Origin: DATMER01 sp963844885
GTDB lineage: Bacteria; Acidobacteriota; Thermoanaerobaculia; Multivoradales; UBA5704
DNA length: 64,000 nucleotides
Assembly: GCA_963844885.1 (NCBI GenBank)
Contig: CAWJQA010000014.1
Span: forward strand, 55,669 to 119,668
Reading direction: 5' to 3'
Below the pieces are notes generated by a model. That model worked only from the letters and a program-made list of their open reading frames with translations, had not been told where the DNA came from and made no database searches. The position numbers were made by a program, and so were the translations under genes. This document shows positions 17,568 through 27,434 of this stretch, one piece after another (within the stretch, counting starts at the first letter, position 1; each line of letters begins with the position of its first letter).

Positions 17568-20270
17568 TTACGGCAGTCCGGAGAACAGTTTGCCGCCGAT
17601 GTGCTCGCCGAGCTTGCGGTAGCTTTCCCACTGCGCCTCGTCGAAGAACTGGTCGCCGGTGGACTCGTGCGGAAAGTCCGCGTGGGCGCTGTGATACTTG
17701 ACGATGTCCGTAGCCTCGTCGCCCATCAGCGTTGGCTTGATATAGAGCAGCCAGGAGGATTGCTCCGGGAACCGGTAGGTGACCCGGGCGAGCGCCGCGT
17801 GTGCCAGGGAGACCCCCGTCCGGTCGGCCTCTGCGAGCTGGCCGTCCTTCCAGCGCCCGCGGCGGAGCTGATCGAGCGTGCCGAGGCACGGCCGCTGAGC
17901 CAGTAGGGCCTGTATCCAAGGATCCTTTTCTTCCTTCAGCTTTTCGAGACCCTTCTCGTCGAGGAACTCGATCTCGGCTCCAAAGTCGAGCCGGGACTTG
18001 AGCACGAGGCTTGCCATCCCTTCGAACGTGGAGTCGGCGTCCTGCTCGGCATCCACGATCACGATCTTCGGCAGGCGGCGGCGGATCAGCTCGTAGCCGC
18101 CCATGTTCTCGAAGTGGCCGCCGTCCGTCAGATACCAGTGGCGCCGCGACGTGCCGGGGAAGCGGGCGAAGAATTCGTCCAGGAGATAGATCTGGACCGG
18201 GAGGATCCTGGCGAGCACCGACTCCATGACGGTTCCCATGGAGGCATGCCGAGGGCGTTTGCGGCGGACGCCCGAATTCCACCAGCGCCCGATGCGCACG
18301 TTCGCCAGCCCGGCGAGCAGGCTCAGGCCCAGGCTCGTGTGGTAGCCGGTGCCGGTCGAGAAAGCCGCGCCGGAGATCCCCACCCAGGTCCCTACCGTGA
18401 GCGGCTCTCCCCGGAAAAGCTCGCTGTCCTGCTCCTGATACTCGAAGACGCGGAAAGGAGGATGCTCGGGATCCTGGATCTCCGGGTACACCTTGACAGG
18501 CCGGCCGAACGGATCGGTGTCCTTCGGTTTGCCGAAGGCGATGACCGCGTGATGCTCGACGCCTGCGCTCAGGCCGCAGGGTCCGACCGCCATGCCGACA
18601 CCCTTGCGGTCCTGCTGTTGGATCTGGGAGCGGCCGTCCACGGTTTCATTGATCGTCACGTTGATCAGATGGAGCGGCGAGCCGTTGGGCTCCGGTGGCG
18701 GCCAGTAGGTGGATACGTCACAGTCGTCACCGCGCAGAACCTCGGTCACACCCCGGCCGCCTCCCCAGCGCCTCCGGTTGGACGCGCCGAGATATGCCCG
18801 GGACAGCCGTGCCGAGTAGAGCTGGTTGTGGGACGAATTGTTGACGAACGAGAAAGTCTGTCCAAACAGGATCGCCAGGACCAGGCTGATCAGAAAGCCC
18901 GCGGGCGCGGCCACGGAGTAGCGGTCGCTCGCCAGGTCGTTCGGAACGGGTAGCGCCTCCGAACCGAGCCGCAGGCCGGCCGGCGCCACCTCCGGCGTGT
19001 GCAGGGTCCAGGCGATGGCATGGGCTCCGGCGACGATCGTGACCAGGTACAGGCCCACCAGGAGGAGGGCCACGACGGCGGCGATCAGCGACAGGGGGAG
19101 CGAAGGGCGCTCGCGCTTGCCGCTGCCGGAGAACAGGACGACGAGCCGCCGCGCGAAGCCGGCGAGCACGGACAGCGACCCGAAAGCCGCCGCGAGCCAC
19201 GCGCCCACGGTGTTCGAGCCGCGGATCACGACGTACAGCGACTGGCCCAGGCTGTCCACCACACCGATCGCGAGCAGGATGACGGTCAGGGTCAGGGCGC
19301 GCGTCACCCAGAGGGAAAGGCGGTGGCGGATCGTCGCGTTTTCGAAGAGCTTCCAGGAGACAGCTTCATGATCCACCCCGGGCTCCCGGTCGGGGTCGCG
19401 TACCGGCACCAGCCAGGCCACGATGCGCCACACAAGCGTGGCCCCGGCCACGATGGCGACGGTATGCCAGAACCCCGGCATGTTGAGGTCCAGGCCCAGG
19501 GCCGGCAACGCGAAACCGACAACGAACGTGACGATGACGGCCAGCCACGCGGAAGCCACCGACTGCCTCCCCACCCCCTTGCTCATGGACTGGCTGGTCG
19601 GCCGGACGAGCCAATAGGCCCACCCGAGCGGCAGCGCCGCGAGCAGGAACACCGCGACCGGCGGCAGCATGTAGGGGCTCCACCAGATCGCCTCCCGCAT
19701 CGGCAGCATGGAGGCGATCAACAACTCGGCGTTTCGCAGGTAGCTGGCCGTGGCCGGCAGCGCCCGCGGCACCTGCAGGCCGAGGAAGGCCGCCAGCGCG
19801 GTCACGGCCAGCACCAGGTGGATCGAGAGCCAGTTGCGCAGCATGACCGCTCCGCCCAGGAGCAGGTCGCCCGCTCCGTTTGGCGACAGGTAGCGGCCGT
19901 TTTCACGCAGGTACCTGAGGATGCCCGGGTGTTTCTCGCTACGGAGGATCTCCTCGGCCTGATCGGCGTCCTCGACGAAGTCGCGGCTGAGAAGGCGGCC
20001 GAAGAACGAGCCGAAATAGCCGCCGCCGGAGACGGTGGAGAGATAGTCGATCCGGCGGAGCAGCCCGGAGCACCGGGCCATGGCCTGGAAGAGGCCGAGG
20101 CAGAAGGTGGCGCTGCGGATGCCGCCGCCCGACAACCCCACACCCAGGCTGCCGGTGCCGTCCGGGCTGAGCCCGGCCTTCTCCCGCCGAGTCTTCAAGA
20201 TCGAAGCCTCTTCCTCTCGTAGCTTTTCCGGGTAGGCCCGGTCGAACAGCTCGAATGGCGTTTCGGACAT
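17568..20270 (-). CDS. Patatin-like phospholipase with multi-helix membrane insertion
   Basis: 900 aa. The patatin oxyanion loop GGGIRSA is at residues 48-54, the nucleophile motif STVSGGG gives Ser about 81, and the dyad Asp is in YLTDGGHFENMGGYELI near residue 730. Between the two halves are about eight hydrophobic helices (for example LVLAVTALAAFLGLQV and FLISLVLAILFGQTF), so the enzyme is membrane-embedded. Patatins are Ser-Asp lipid acyl hydrolases. GGAGGTGA precedes the ATG. It starts 33 bp after egtB in the same direction, so the two may share a transcript. Confidence 0.85.
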   Translation of the reverse strand: MSETPFELFDRAYPEKLREEEASILKTRREKAGLSPDGTGSLGVGLSGGGIRSATFCLGLFQAMARCSGLLRRIDYLSTVSGGGYFGSFFGRLLSRDFVEDADQAEEILRSEKHPGILRYLRENGRYLSPNGAGDLLLGGAVMLRNWLSIHLVLAVTALAAFLGLQVPRALPATASYLRNAELLIASMLPMREAIWWSPYMLPPVAVFLLAALPLGWAYWLVRPTSQSMSKGVGRQSVASAWLAVIVTFVVGFALPALGLDLNMPGFWHTVAIVAGATLVWRIVAWLVPVRDPDREPGVDHEAVSWKLFENATIRHRLSLWVTRALTLTVILLAIGVVDSLGQSLYVVIRGSNTVGAWLAAAFGSLSVLAGFARRLVVLFSGSGKRERPSLPLSLIAAVVALLLVGLYLVTIVAGAHAIAWTLHTPEVAPAGLRLGSEALPVPNDLASDRYSVAAPAGFLISLVLAILFGQTFSFVNNSSHNQLYSARLSRAYLGASNRRRWGGGRGVTEVLRGDDCDVSTYWPPPEPNGSPLHLINVTINETVDGRSQIQQQDRKGVGMAVGPCGLSAGVEHHAVIAFGKPKDTDPFGRPVKVYPEIQDPEHPPFRVFEYQEQDSELFRGEPLTVGTWVGISGAAFSTGTGYHTSLGLSLLAGLANVRIGRWWNSGVRRKRPRHASMGTVMESVLARILPVQIYLLDEFFARFPGTSRRHWYLTDGGHFENMGGYELIRRRLPKIVIVDAEQDADSTFEGMASLVLKSRLDFGAEIEFLDEKGLEKLKEEKDPWIQALLAQRPCLGTLDQLRRGRWKDGQLAEADRTGVSLAHAALARVTYRFPEQSSWLLYIKPTLMGDEATDIVKYHSAHADFPHESTGDQFFDEAQWESYRKLGEHIGGKLFSGLP

Positions 20271-20303
20271 GGCTCACCTCCGATGGGTTCTGCCTCTCGG
20301 GAT

Positions 20304-21614
20304 CTAGACGGCTCTCGACTCTGGTTTCCCTCGTTCCAGCACCGAACCGCCGTCTCTCGCCAGCCGGATACCCGTGAACTGAAACCGGGCGTCCGCGGGC
20401 CAGAAGTTCCGGTAGCTGGCGCGGATGTGGTTGGCGGGGGTGGCGCAGGAGCCGCCGCGGAGGACCCGCTGGTTGTCCATGAACTTGCCGTTGTACTCCA
20501 TGAGGGCGCCTTCGAACGGCCGGTAGCCCGGGTAGGGCTCATAGTGGCTGGTCGTCCACTCCCAGACGTCGCCGCCCATCTGGACGAGCGAGCCGTTCGC
20601 GGCGGTCCGGGGCGCGCGCGGATGCAGGGCGCCGCTATCCAGAAAGTTCCCGCCGTCTCCGGGGAAGCCCGAGGTCCGGGCCGCGTGCTCCCACTCGCGC
20701 TCGGTGGGCAGGCGCGCGCCTTTCCAGCGGGCGTACGCTTCGGCCTCGTAGAAGCTCACGTGGCAGACCGGCTCGTCCGGATCGACCTCGCGGACGCCGG
20801 CGAGCGTCCAGACCTGCTCTCCTTCCCAATACAGAGGCGCGGTCCAGCCCTGCTCCTTCACCCGCGCCCAGCCGTTCGAGAGCCAGAGGAGAGGATTTGA
20901 GTACCCGCCGTCCTCCATGAACTCCAGATAGTCGCGGTTCGTCACCAGCCGGTTGAGGAGCGCGAAGTCGTCGAGCCAGGCCTTGTGGACGGGCATCTCG
21001 TTGTCCCAGCACCAGCCGCCTTCCAGGTTGCCGATCTCCTGGAGGCCGCCCGGGATCGCCACCCAGCACGCTTCGGGGGCCGGCCGGCGCTCTTGCGTGG
21101 CGGGCCGGTAGGGCTCGCGCAACTCCGGCACGTTGCACCCGAGGATGTGCTTGACCTCGGTGACCAGCAGCTCCTGGTGCTGCTGCTCGTGCTGGATGCC
21201 CGTGGTGACCAGAAACGCGATGCGCTCGAGGTCCGCACTGCCGGCGATACCGGCGCCGAGGATCAGCCTCTCCATGCGGCCGTCGACGGACTCGCGGAAG
21301 CGGTAGACCTCGTCGTTCGTCGGCCGCCCGACGAGGCCCCGGTGATCGCGGCGGATGCGCGGTCCGAGCGCCTCGTAGTACGAGTTCATGACGAACTCGA
21401 GGCGGGCGTCGTCCTCCGAGTAGAGGCCGAAGGGCTGCAGGACGTTCCTGGCGAAGAACCAGGTGGTGTGGCCGAGGTTCCACCACGGCGGGCTCACGTC
21501 CGGCATGGACTGGATGCGGTAGTCCTCGGGCCGTAGCGGGCGGCACAGCTCGACGCTCAGGTTCCGGGTGGCGCGGTAGCGTTCCAGAAGAAGTTCACGG
21601 CTCATGGGAGACAT
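20304..21614 (-). CDS. egtB: EgtB-like ergothioneine-type iron sulfoxide synthase
   Basis: 436 aa. N-terminal DinB-type bundle with iron ligands: WNLGHTTWFF and the HEQQHQE motif (HxxxH) near residues 140-147; C-terminal FGE-sulfatase fold (PVCHVSFYEAEAYARWKGARLPTEREWEHAAR; RVLRGGSCATPANHIRASYRNFWP). EgtB oxidatively joins a thiol to trimethylhistidine. The usual methyltransferase EgtD is not in the window, so the substrate (glutamylcysteine or cysteine) and pathway completeness cannot be told; OvoA-like activity is the alternative. Start ambiguous between 21614 and 21605. Confidence 0.8.
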   Translation of the reverse strand: MSPMSRELLLERYRATRNLSVELCRPLRPEDYRIQSMPDVSPPWWNLGHTTWFFARNVLQPFGLYSEDDARLEFVMNSYYEALGPRIRRDHRGLVGRPTNDEVYRFRESVDGRMERLILGAGIAGSADLERIAFLVTTGIQHEQQHQELLVTEVKHILGCNVPELREPYRPATQERRPAPEACWVAIPGGLQEIGNLEGGWCWDNEMPVHKAWLDDFALLNRLVTNRDYLEFMEDGGYSNPLLWLSNGWARVKEQGWTAPLYWEGEQVWTLAGVREVDPDEPVCHVSFYEAEAYARWKGARLPTEREWEHAARTSGFPGDGGNFLDSGALHPRAPRTAANGSLVQMGGDVWEWTTSHYEPYPGYRPFEGALMEYNGKFMDNQRVLRGGSCATPANHIRASYRNFWPADARFQFTGIRLARDGGSVLERGKPESRAV

Positions 21615-21724
21615 TGTACAGGCCGGGTTGACCCCCTGAAGACGGTTCGCGGCACTCAGTTAGACAGAACCCTGCGATGCAGGGGTCCTGATATCCCATG
21701 AATCTGTTGAAGGAGGAAAATGTC

Positions 21725-22009
21725 ATGCCGAGAGCACTGTGGAAGGGGAAGATCATTGCCGAGTCGGACCGGTACCAGATCCTCGAAGGGAACATCTACT
21801 TTCCTCCCGAGGCCCTGCGGCTGGAGCACATGAGGCCGAGCCAGACGACCACCTTCTGTGGCTGGAAGGGCACGGCGCGCTACTTCACGGTGGTCGTGGA
21901 CGGCGACGAGAACCGGGACGCCGCCTGGTACTACCCGGACCCCAAGCCGGCCTGCGCCAACATCAAGGACCACATCGCCTTCTGGCGCGGGGTGGCGGTG
22001 GAGCGGTAA
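21725..22009 (+). CDS. Short DUF427 domain protein
   Basis: 94 aa from the ATG at 21725, which has AAGGAGG at ideal spacing (an in-frame ATG at 21698 lacks one). Motifs: LWKGKIIAESDRYQILEGNIYFPPEAL, TTFCGWKGTARYFTVVVDG, AAWYYPDPKPACANIKDHIAFWRGVAVE. A compact single-domain relative of the protein at 16272. The next gene begins 12 bp later in the same direction. Confidence 0.88.
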   Translation: MPRALWKGKIIAESDRYQILEGNIYFPPEALRLEHMRPSQTTTFCGWKGTARYFTVVVDGDENRDAAWYYPDPKPACANIKDHIAFWRGVAVER

Positions 22010-22021
22010 GCTGCGGGAGCC

Positions 22022-23068
22022 ATGCCCCCGGAGAGACCCCTGCTCAAAACCGCCGTCACCGAGCAGCTCGGCATCGAAGTGCCGATCCTGTGCGGTGCGA
22101 TGTATCCGTGCAGCAACCCGGAGCTGGTGGCCGCCGCGTCGGAGGCGGGGGCCATCGGCATCCTTCAGCCGCTGTCCCTGGTTTACGTGTACCGGTACGA
22201 GATTCGGGCCGGGTTGAAGCTCATCCGCAGCCTGACCTCGAAGCCGGTGGGGATGAACGTGATCGTCGAGCGCTCCTCCAAGGTGTACCAGGAGCGCATG
22301 CAGAGCTACATGGACGTCGCCCTGGAGGAGGGTATCCGCTTCTTCGTGACCTCGCTCGGGAATCCGCGCTGGGTGGTGGAGAAGGCGCACGCGGCGGGCG
22401 GCCGGGTCTACCACGACGTGACCGACCGCCGCTGGGGCCTCAAGGGACTGGAAGCCGGGGTGGACGGCCTCATCGCCGTGAACAACCGGGCCGGCGGGCA
22501 CGCCGGGTCCAAAGGGGTCGAAGAGCTGTACGAGGAGCTGCACGACCTCGGAGTTCCCGTGGTCTGCGCCGGCGGCGTCGGAGACGAGGAGGGCTTCGTG
22601 AGGGCCTTGCGGATCGGCTACGCCGGGGTCCAGATGGGCACCCGCTTCATCGCCACCGTGGAGTGTACGGCGCACCCGGACTACAAGAAGGCCATCCTGG
22701 CGGCGCGAGAGAAAGACATCGTCCTCACCGAGCGCCTGACCGGAGTGCCGGTCTCGGTGATCCGCACGCCGTACATCGACAAGCTGGGCACGAAGGCGGG
22801 GCCGCTCGGCCGCTGGATGCTCAAGGGCCGCAAGACCAAGCACTGGATGCGGATGATCTACTCCCTCCAGTCGCTCTGGAAGCTGAAGCGCTCCTCTCTG
22901 CGCTCCTTCTCCTACAAGGACTACCTCCAGGCCGGCCGTAGCGTCGAAGGCATCGAGGAGATCCTCCCCGTGGCCGAGATCGTGCGACGGTTCCGCACGG
23001 CGGCAGAGACCACGGAGAGGGCGGAGACTGTGCCGCTCAGGATCAAACCAGACGGGCGTTCAGGGTGA
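22022..23068 (+). CDS. Nitronate monooxygenase (NMO/2-nitropropane dioxygenase family)
   Basis: 348 aa FMN-dependent TIM barrel: TEQLGIEVPILCGAMYPCSNPELVAAASEAGAIG at the start, NNRAGGHAG, PVVCAGGVGD and the phosphate-binding GVQMGTRFIATVEC. Such enzymes oxidise alkyl nitronates or act as FMN enoyl-type reductases; substrate unknown. The C-terminal 60 residues are basic and atypical. Its last 26 bp overlap the convergent OsmC gene. Probably co-transcribed with the DUF427 gene. Confidence 0.85.
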   Translation: MPPERPLLKTAVTEQLGIEVPILCGAMYPCSNPELVAAASEAGAIGILQPLSLVYVYRYEIRAGLKLIRSLTSKPVGMNVIVERSSKVYQERMQSYMDVALEEGIRFFVTSLGNPRWVVEKAHAAGGRVYHDVTDRRWGLKGLEAGVDGLIAVNNRAGGHAGSKGVEELYEELHDLGVPVVCAGGVGDEEGFVRALRIGYAGVQMGTRFIATVECTAHPDYKKAILAAREKDIVLTERLTGVPVSVIRTPYIDKLGTKAGPLGRWMLKGRKTKHWMRMIYSLQSLWKLKRSSLRSFSYKDYLQAGRSVEGIEEILPVAEIVRRFRTAAETTERAETVPLRIKPDGRSG

Positions 23069-23468
23069 TCTCGACGGCCGCGAGGGCCTTCGAGACGATA
23101 CAACCCTCCTTCGCCTTCTTCGCGAAGTCCTGGAAGGTGGCATCGTCGATCCCGGGCACCTCGGCCTCGCAGTCGAGCTCGATGCGCGTGATGCCGAGGC
23201 CCTCGCCGACCTTCTCCAGATGGACCTTCGCGGTGGTGGCGACGCGCTTCGCCTGATGTCCGCCGCGGCCGAGCCCGGCGTTGAGCGCCATCGAGAAGCA
23301 GCCGGCGTGCCCGGCGGCGATCAGCTCCTCGGGGTTCGTGCCGGGGTTCTCCTCGAATCGTGAGCCGAACGAGTAGCGCCCTTCGAAGGCGCCGCTGCCC
23401 AGCGAAACCTTCCCCTGCCCTTCCTTGAGCGTCCCTTCCCAGACCGCGTTGGCTTTGCGTACCGGCAT
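23043..23468 (-). CDS. OsmC/Ohr family peroxidase
   Basis: 141 aa. Both redox cysteines are present: HAGCFSMALN (about residue 57) and KEGCIVSKAL (about residue 120). NPEELIAAGHAGCFSMAL is the OsmC-subfamily signature. It would reduce organic hydroperoxides using thiols such as lipoyl groups. ATG preceded by GGAGGAATC. Length is normal for the family. Confidence 0.88.
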   Translation of the reverse strand: MPVRKANAVWEGTLKEGQGKVSLGSGAFEGRYSFGSRFEENPGTNPEELIAAGHAGCFSMALNAGLGRGGHQAKRVATTAKVHLEKVGEGLGITRIELDCEAEVPGIDDATFQDFAKKAKEGCIVSKALAAVEITLNARLV

Positions 23469-23490
23469 GATTCCTCCTTCGGTGAAACGC

Positions 23491-23515
23491 GCCGGCCCGG
23501 ACGTGCGGGGCCGGC
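23491..23515 (-). terminator. Terminator-like hairpin
   Basis: 8-bp arms GCCGGCCC / GGGCCGGC with a 9-base loop, downstream of the CusF-like gene and just upstream of osmC on the minus strand. No U-tract. Confidence 0.4.
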
Positions 23516-23535
23516 CGGATGTGTGGAAACAACTT

Positions 23536-23964
23536 TTACTTCGACTTCGTCGGCGGCTTCGCGGCGCGGAAGACCAGCTTCGTGCCGGCCGGGAGCTTGC
23601 GGACCTCGGTGATCTCGACCTCGGGGTCGCCGCCCCAGTCCACGCGCAGCTTGAATTCGACCACGTCGCCCACCTGGATCCCTTCCAGGGAGAGGTTCTT
23701 CGCGATGGGGAACGGCATGCTCATGGGGTCCATGCCCACGACCTCGCCGGTCCGGTCGACGAAATCGTCGACCGCTTCGTGGTTCAAGGACAGCCCGGTG
23801 CCGGGGTTGCCCGGGTCGGGGAGCTGCACCACCTGGCCGCGGACCGTGTAGGACCGGGCGGAGCCGGACCCTTTGTCCAGGCAGCTTGTCCCCGCCAAGG
23901 CGGCGATGCCGAGGATCAGCAGCAGGGCGAGCGGGCCAGAGAAGGATCTCGCGCTCTTTCTCAT
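23536..23964 (-). CDS. CusF-like copper-binding lipoprotein
   Basis: 142 aa from MRKSARS (a longer start at 23991 is possible). Hydrophobic signal with a Cys at its end (ALAGTSC; an imperfect lipobox), then YTVRGQVVQLPDPG, LSLNHEAVDDFVD, and MDPMSMPFPIA, whose Met-rich core fits Cu(I) binding as in CusF-type and SCO-associated copper proteins, and VGDVVEFKLRVDW. Probably a periplasmic copper carrier; in a bacterium with a Cu-Mo CO dehydrogenase such a carrier has an obvious use, though that link is inference. Confidence 0.75.
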   Translation of the reverse strand: MRKSARSFSGPLALLLILGIAALAGTSCLDKGSGSARSYTVRGQVVQLPDPGNPGTGLSLNHEAVDDFVDRTGEVVGMDPMSMPFPIAKNLSLEGIQVGDVVEFKLRVDWGGDPEVEITEVRKLPAGTKLVFRAAKPPTKSK

Positions 23965-24034
23965 GGCGGTGGGATCGTAGCCCACGGCCATGCTTTTTGC
24001 ATAGAGTCCGAGTCCGGGAAGAAGGAGGGATGAG

Positions 24035-25703
24035 ATGAGCGACCGGGATCAGAGGCAGGAGGGCGATCTGCGACTCGGCCGGTACGAGCGGGTCGTCCGA
24101 GAGCCGGCTCGCGGACTGGGAGGGCCAGGGCCTGGGCCGCCGCCTGTGGGCGAAGGACCACACCGTCTGGTCGAACGAGTCGGTCGGCGAGTTGACCGAC
24201 CGTCTCGGGTGGCTCAAGCTCCCGGAGTCCATGCGCACCCAGGCGGAGGATCTCGCCCGCTTCTGCCAGGAGATCCGGTCCGAAGGCTTTCGTGACACCG
24301 TCGTGCTCGGCATGGGCGGCTCCAGCCTGGCGCCCGAGGTCTACGCGCGCACCTTCGGCTCCGCCCCCGGCTATCCGGAGCTGTCGGTGCTCGACAGCAC
24401 CCATCCCGAAGCCGTGCGCGCCCTGGCCGGCCGCCTCAACCCCACGCGCACCCTGTTCCTCGTCTCCAGCAAGTCGGGGACGACCACGGAGATGCTCTCC
24501 TTCTTCCACACTTTCTGGCAGTGGACGGGCGAAGCCCTGGCCTCCGCTTCGGCGACGGGGCGCTGCTTCGCGGCGATCACCGATCCCGGCAGCGCCCTGG
24601 AAACCCTGGCCCGGGAGCGGGGTTTCCGTGCCGTGTTCAACGCGCAGGAGGACGTGGGAGGCCGCTACAGCGCGCTCACCCCCTTCGGCCTGGTGCCGGC
24701 GGCGCTGGTCGGGGCCGACGTCCGCGAGCTGCTGATCCGGGGCCGTGCCATGGCCGAGGCCTGCACCGGGCCGGCGCCCGCGAACCCCGGCCTGCAGCTC
24801 GGTGCCGCGCTCGGAGAGTTGGCCCTGGCCGGCCGCGACAAGGTGACGTTCTTCGCCACCGCCAACCTCGCCTCCTTCCCCGACTGGATCGAGCAGCTCA
24901 TCGCCGAGAGCACCGGCAAGATCGGCCGCGGCATCGTGCCGGTCGTGGGCGAGCGGCAGGGCGAGCCCGGCGCGTACGGCGACGACCGCTTCTTCGCCGG
25001 TCTCTTCCTCGGGGACGACCGCGCCCTGGATCGGCGGCTTTCGGCGCTCGAAGCGGCCGGCCATCCGGTGGCGCGCTTCCGCCTCTCCGACCCGGCCGAC
25101 CTCGGGCGTGAGATGTTCCGCTGGGAGATGGCCACCGCCGCCGCGGGCGCCGTGCTCGGGGTCAACCCGTTCGATCAGCCCGACGTGCAGCTCGCCAAAG
25201 AGCTGGCGAAGCACGCCATGCAGGAGCGCTCGTCGGGCGCGCCTGCCGGACCGGTGGACGAGGTCCGGGCCGCGGATGTCGATGCCTTGGGCAGCTCCCT
25301 CGAGCACTGGCTCGCCGGGGCGAAAGCGGGGACCTACCTCGGGATCCACGCCTACCTCGCGCCCACGCCCGCGACCACGGAGACCCTGCGCGAGATCCAG
25401 GCCCGGCTGCGGGACCGCACCCGCTTCGCCACCACCCTCGGCTACGGCCCGCGCTTCCTCCACTCCACGGGCCAGCTCCACAAGGGTGGACCCGCCAGCG
25501 GCCGTTTCCTCCAGATCGTGGACGAGCCGAGGCACGATCTGCCCGTGCCGGAGACCGACTACACCTATGCCCGACTGATCCGCGCCCAGGCCGACGGCGA
25601 TCGCAAAGCCCTGGAGCAGCGGGGCCGGCGGGTGATGAGGGTCAACCTCGGTGGAGACGTTCACGGCGGCCTCGCCCGGCTGCGGGAAGCCCTCGGCACC
25701 TGA
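24035..25703 (+). CDS. pgi: Glucose-6-phosphate isomerase (one N-terminal frame break)
   Basis: Converts glucose-6-P to fructose-6-P. Phosphosugar (SIS) motifs: VVLGMGGSSLAPEVY, SSKSGTTTEMLSFF, and the C-terminal catalytic-region LHKGGPASGRFLQIVDE. It resembles the isomerase half of bifunctional transaldolase/isomerase proteins rather than classical Pgi, but no transaldolase half is present. ATG 24035 has GAAGGAGGG upstream; the frame breaks near 24098 (RYERVV then RLADWEGQGLGRRLWAKDH in another frame) and is intact from about 24110. TGATG overlaps the glucokinase start, so the two form an operon. Confidence 0.85.
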
Positions 25704-26722
25704 TGGCGAGGCGCGCCGTAGTCCTGGCCGGCGACGTCGGCGGGACCAAGACCAATCTCGGGCTTTTCGAAGTCGAGGCCGGGCTCCCGTCCCTGCTGCG
25801 GAGCGCCAGGTATCACAGCGCCAACTATCCCGGCCTCGCTCCGATGCTGGAGGAGTTCCTGGGAGCCGATGCCGGAGAGGTGAGGGCCGCCTGCTTCGGC
25901 GTGCCCGGCCCGGTCCTCGAGAACCGCACCAGCACCACCAACCTCGCATGGGAGCTCGACGGCGCCGAGCTGGCTTCGATCATCGGCGGCCACGCGCTGG
26001 TCCTGATCAACGACCTCGTGGCCACGGCGGAGGGAATCCCCCTCCTGGCCGACGACGAGCTCGCGATCCTGCATCGCGGCGTGCCGGGGACGGCGGGCTC
26101 GGGCAACCTCGCGCTCATCGCCGCCGGCACCGGTCTGGGCATGGCCCTGATGCCGCGCATCGGAAGCTCGTGGGTCGCCGTCGCGTCGGAAGGCGGTCAC
26201 ATGGATTTCGCGCCGCGATCCGAAGAGGAGGCCGGCCTCCTCTTCCACCTGCGGGAGCGCTTCGGCGGGCACGTCAGCGTGGAGCGGGTGGCGTCCGGGC
26301 CCGGCCTCTTTCACATCTACGAGTACCTGAGAGACCACGGTGGCTTGCCGGAAAACCCACGCATCCGCCAGGTTTTGGACTCCGGGGAAGACCCCTCGCA
26401 GGTGATCGGCGAAGCCGCGCTCTCCGAGGATCCGCGGAAGGCCTGCAGCCTCTGCTCGCGGGCGGTGGATATGTTTATTTCCGCCTATGGAGCGGCGGCC
26501 GGCAACCTCACCCTCGTCGGCACCGCCACGGGCGGCCTCTATCTCGGCGGCGGGATCGCGCCGAAGCTCCTGCCGCGACTGCTGGACGGCGGCTTCCTCC
26601 AAGCTTTTTTCGACAAGGGCCGTTTCCGCGGCTTCCTGGAAGCGGTGCCCGTGCGCGTGATCCTGAATGATCGCGCCGCCCTCCTGGGCGCCGCGCGCCA
26701 TGCCTCGGCGCTGCTGGCTTGA
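25703..26722 (+). CDS. glk: Glucokinase (ROK-independent Glk type)
   Basis: 339 aa. ATP-binding AGDVGGTKTNLGLFEVE at the N-terminus, GVPGPVLENRTSTTNLAWEL, INDLVATAEGIPLL containing the catalytic Asp, and AAGTGLGMALM, all as in bacterial Glk. It phosphorylates glucose with ATP and supplies the adjacent isomerase. Starts inside the pgi stop (TGATG). A second ATP-site motif, TGGLYLGGGIAPKLL, lies near the end. No breaks. Confidence 0.9.
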   Translation: MARRAVVLAGDVGGTKTNLGLFEVEAGLPSLLRSARYHSANYPGLAPMLEEFLGADAGEVRAACFGVPGPVLENRTSTTNLAWELDGAELASIIGGHALVLINDLVATAEGIPLLADDELAILHRGVPGTAGSGNLALIAAGTGLGMALMPRIGSSWVAVASEGGHMDFAPRSEEEAGLLFHLRERFGGHVSVERVASGPGLFHIYEYLRDHGGLPENPRIRQVLDSGEDPSQVIGEAALSEDPRKACSLCSRAVDMFISAYGAAAGNLTLVGTATGGLYLGGGIAPKLLPRLLDGGFLQAFFDKGRFRGFLEAVPVRVILNDRAALLGAARHASALLA

Positions 26723-26847
26723 GAGAATCAGCCCTGGTTGCCCGCCACCGGAACGCCGCCGGCGCGCCGGTGGGCAAGCCGATCAACCTCCCGTTGCCGG
26801 GCCGGGTGGGCCGCATTTACGCGACCCGGCGTTATAGAATTCTGCCC

Positions 26848-27366
26848 ATGGCGAGTCTTCCCGAAGTCTGGCTCCATGGACCTGTTGCCGGCGTCGCTCC
26901 CTGGCTGCAGCCTGTGGCTCACGCTCTTCTCCAGGCGGTCGAGGACGTGCATCGGGTTGTGGACCCTCTGTCCGTGGATCACCTGTGGGCGCGGCCCGGA
27001 GGGAGCGCCTCGGTGGGCTTCCACGTCCGGCATGCCGCCGGCAGCCTCGATCGGCTGTGTACCTACGCGCGGGGCGAAGCCCTCTCCCTGGAGCAGCGCG
27101 GCGCCCTGGCAGGAGAACCGGAGCCGGGGTCTCCGCCGGAGGAGGCCGCCGCGCTGGCGCTGGCCTTCGAGCGTCAGGTCGACCGCGCTCTCGCGCAGCT
27201 CCGGGAGACCCCGGAAACGACTCTCCTCGACGCGCGGGGAGTCGGCCGGCTCCAACTCCCTTCAAACGTGCTCGGCCTGCTGTTTCACGCCGCCGAGCAC
27301 ACGCAGCGGCACGTGGGACAGATCGTCACGACCGCGAAGATCGTGCAGGCGCTCGACGCAGACTGA
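26848..27366 (+). CDS. DinB-family protein
   Basis: 172 aa four-helix bundle. Metal-ligand histidines are visible in SVGFHVRHAAGSLDRL and the C-terminal HAAEHTQRHVGQIVTTAKI, typical of DinB/YfiT-like metalloproteins that act as thiol-dependent transferases (for example with bacillithiol) or have unknown roles. ATG at 26848 (MASLPEVW) begins the homologous region; a weak CCGGCG precedes it. Confidence 0.75.
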   Translation: MASLPEVWLHGPVAGVAPWLQPVAHALLQAVEDVHRVVDPLSVDHLWARPGGSASVGFHVRHAAGSLDRLCTYARGEALSLEQRGALAGEPEPGSPPEEAAALALAFERQVDRALAQLRETPETTLLDARGVGRLQLPSNVLGLLFHAAEHTQRHVGQIVTTAKIVQALDAD

Positions 27367-27434
27367 GGAGGGCCGTGCGCAAGGCCCTCTCCCAAGGGGG
27401 GCCGGGCCAACCTGCGCGGGCATCGCCCGGTGAC

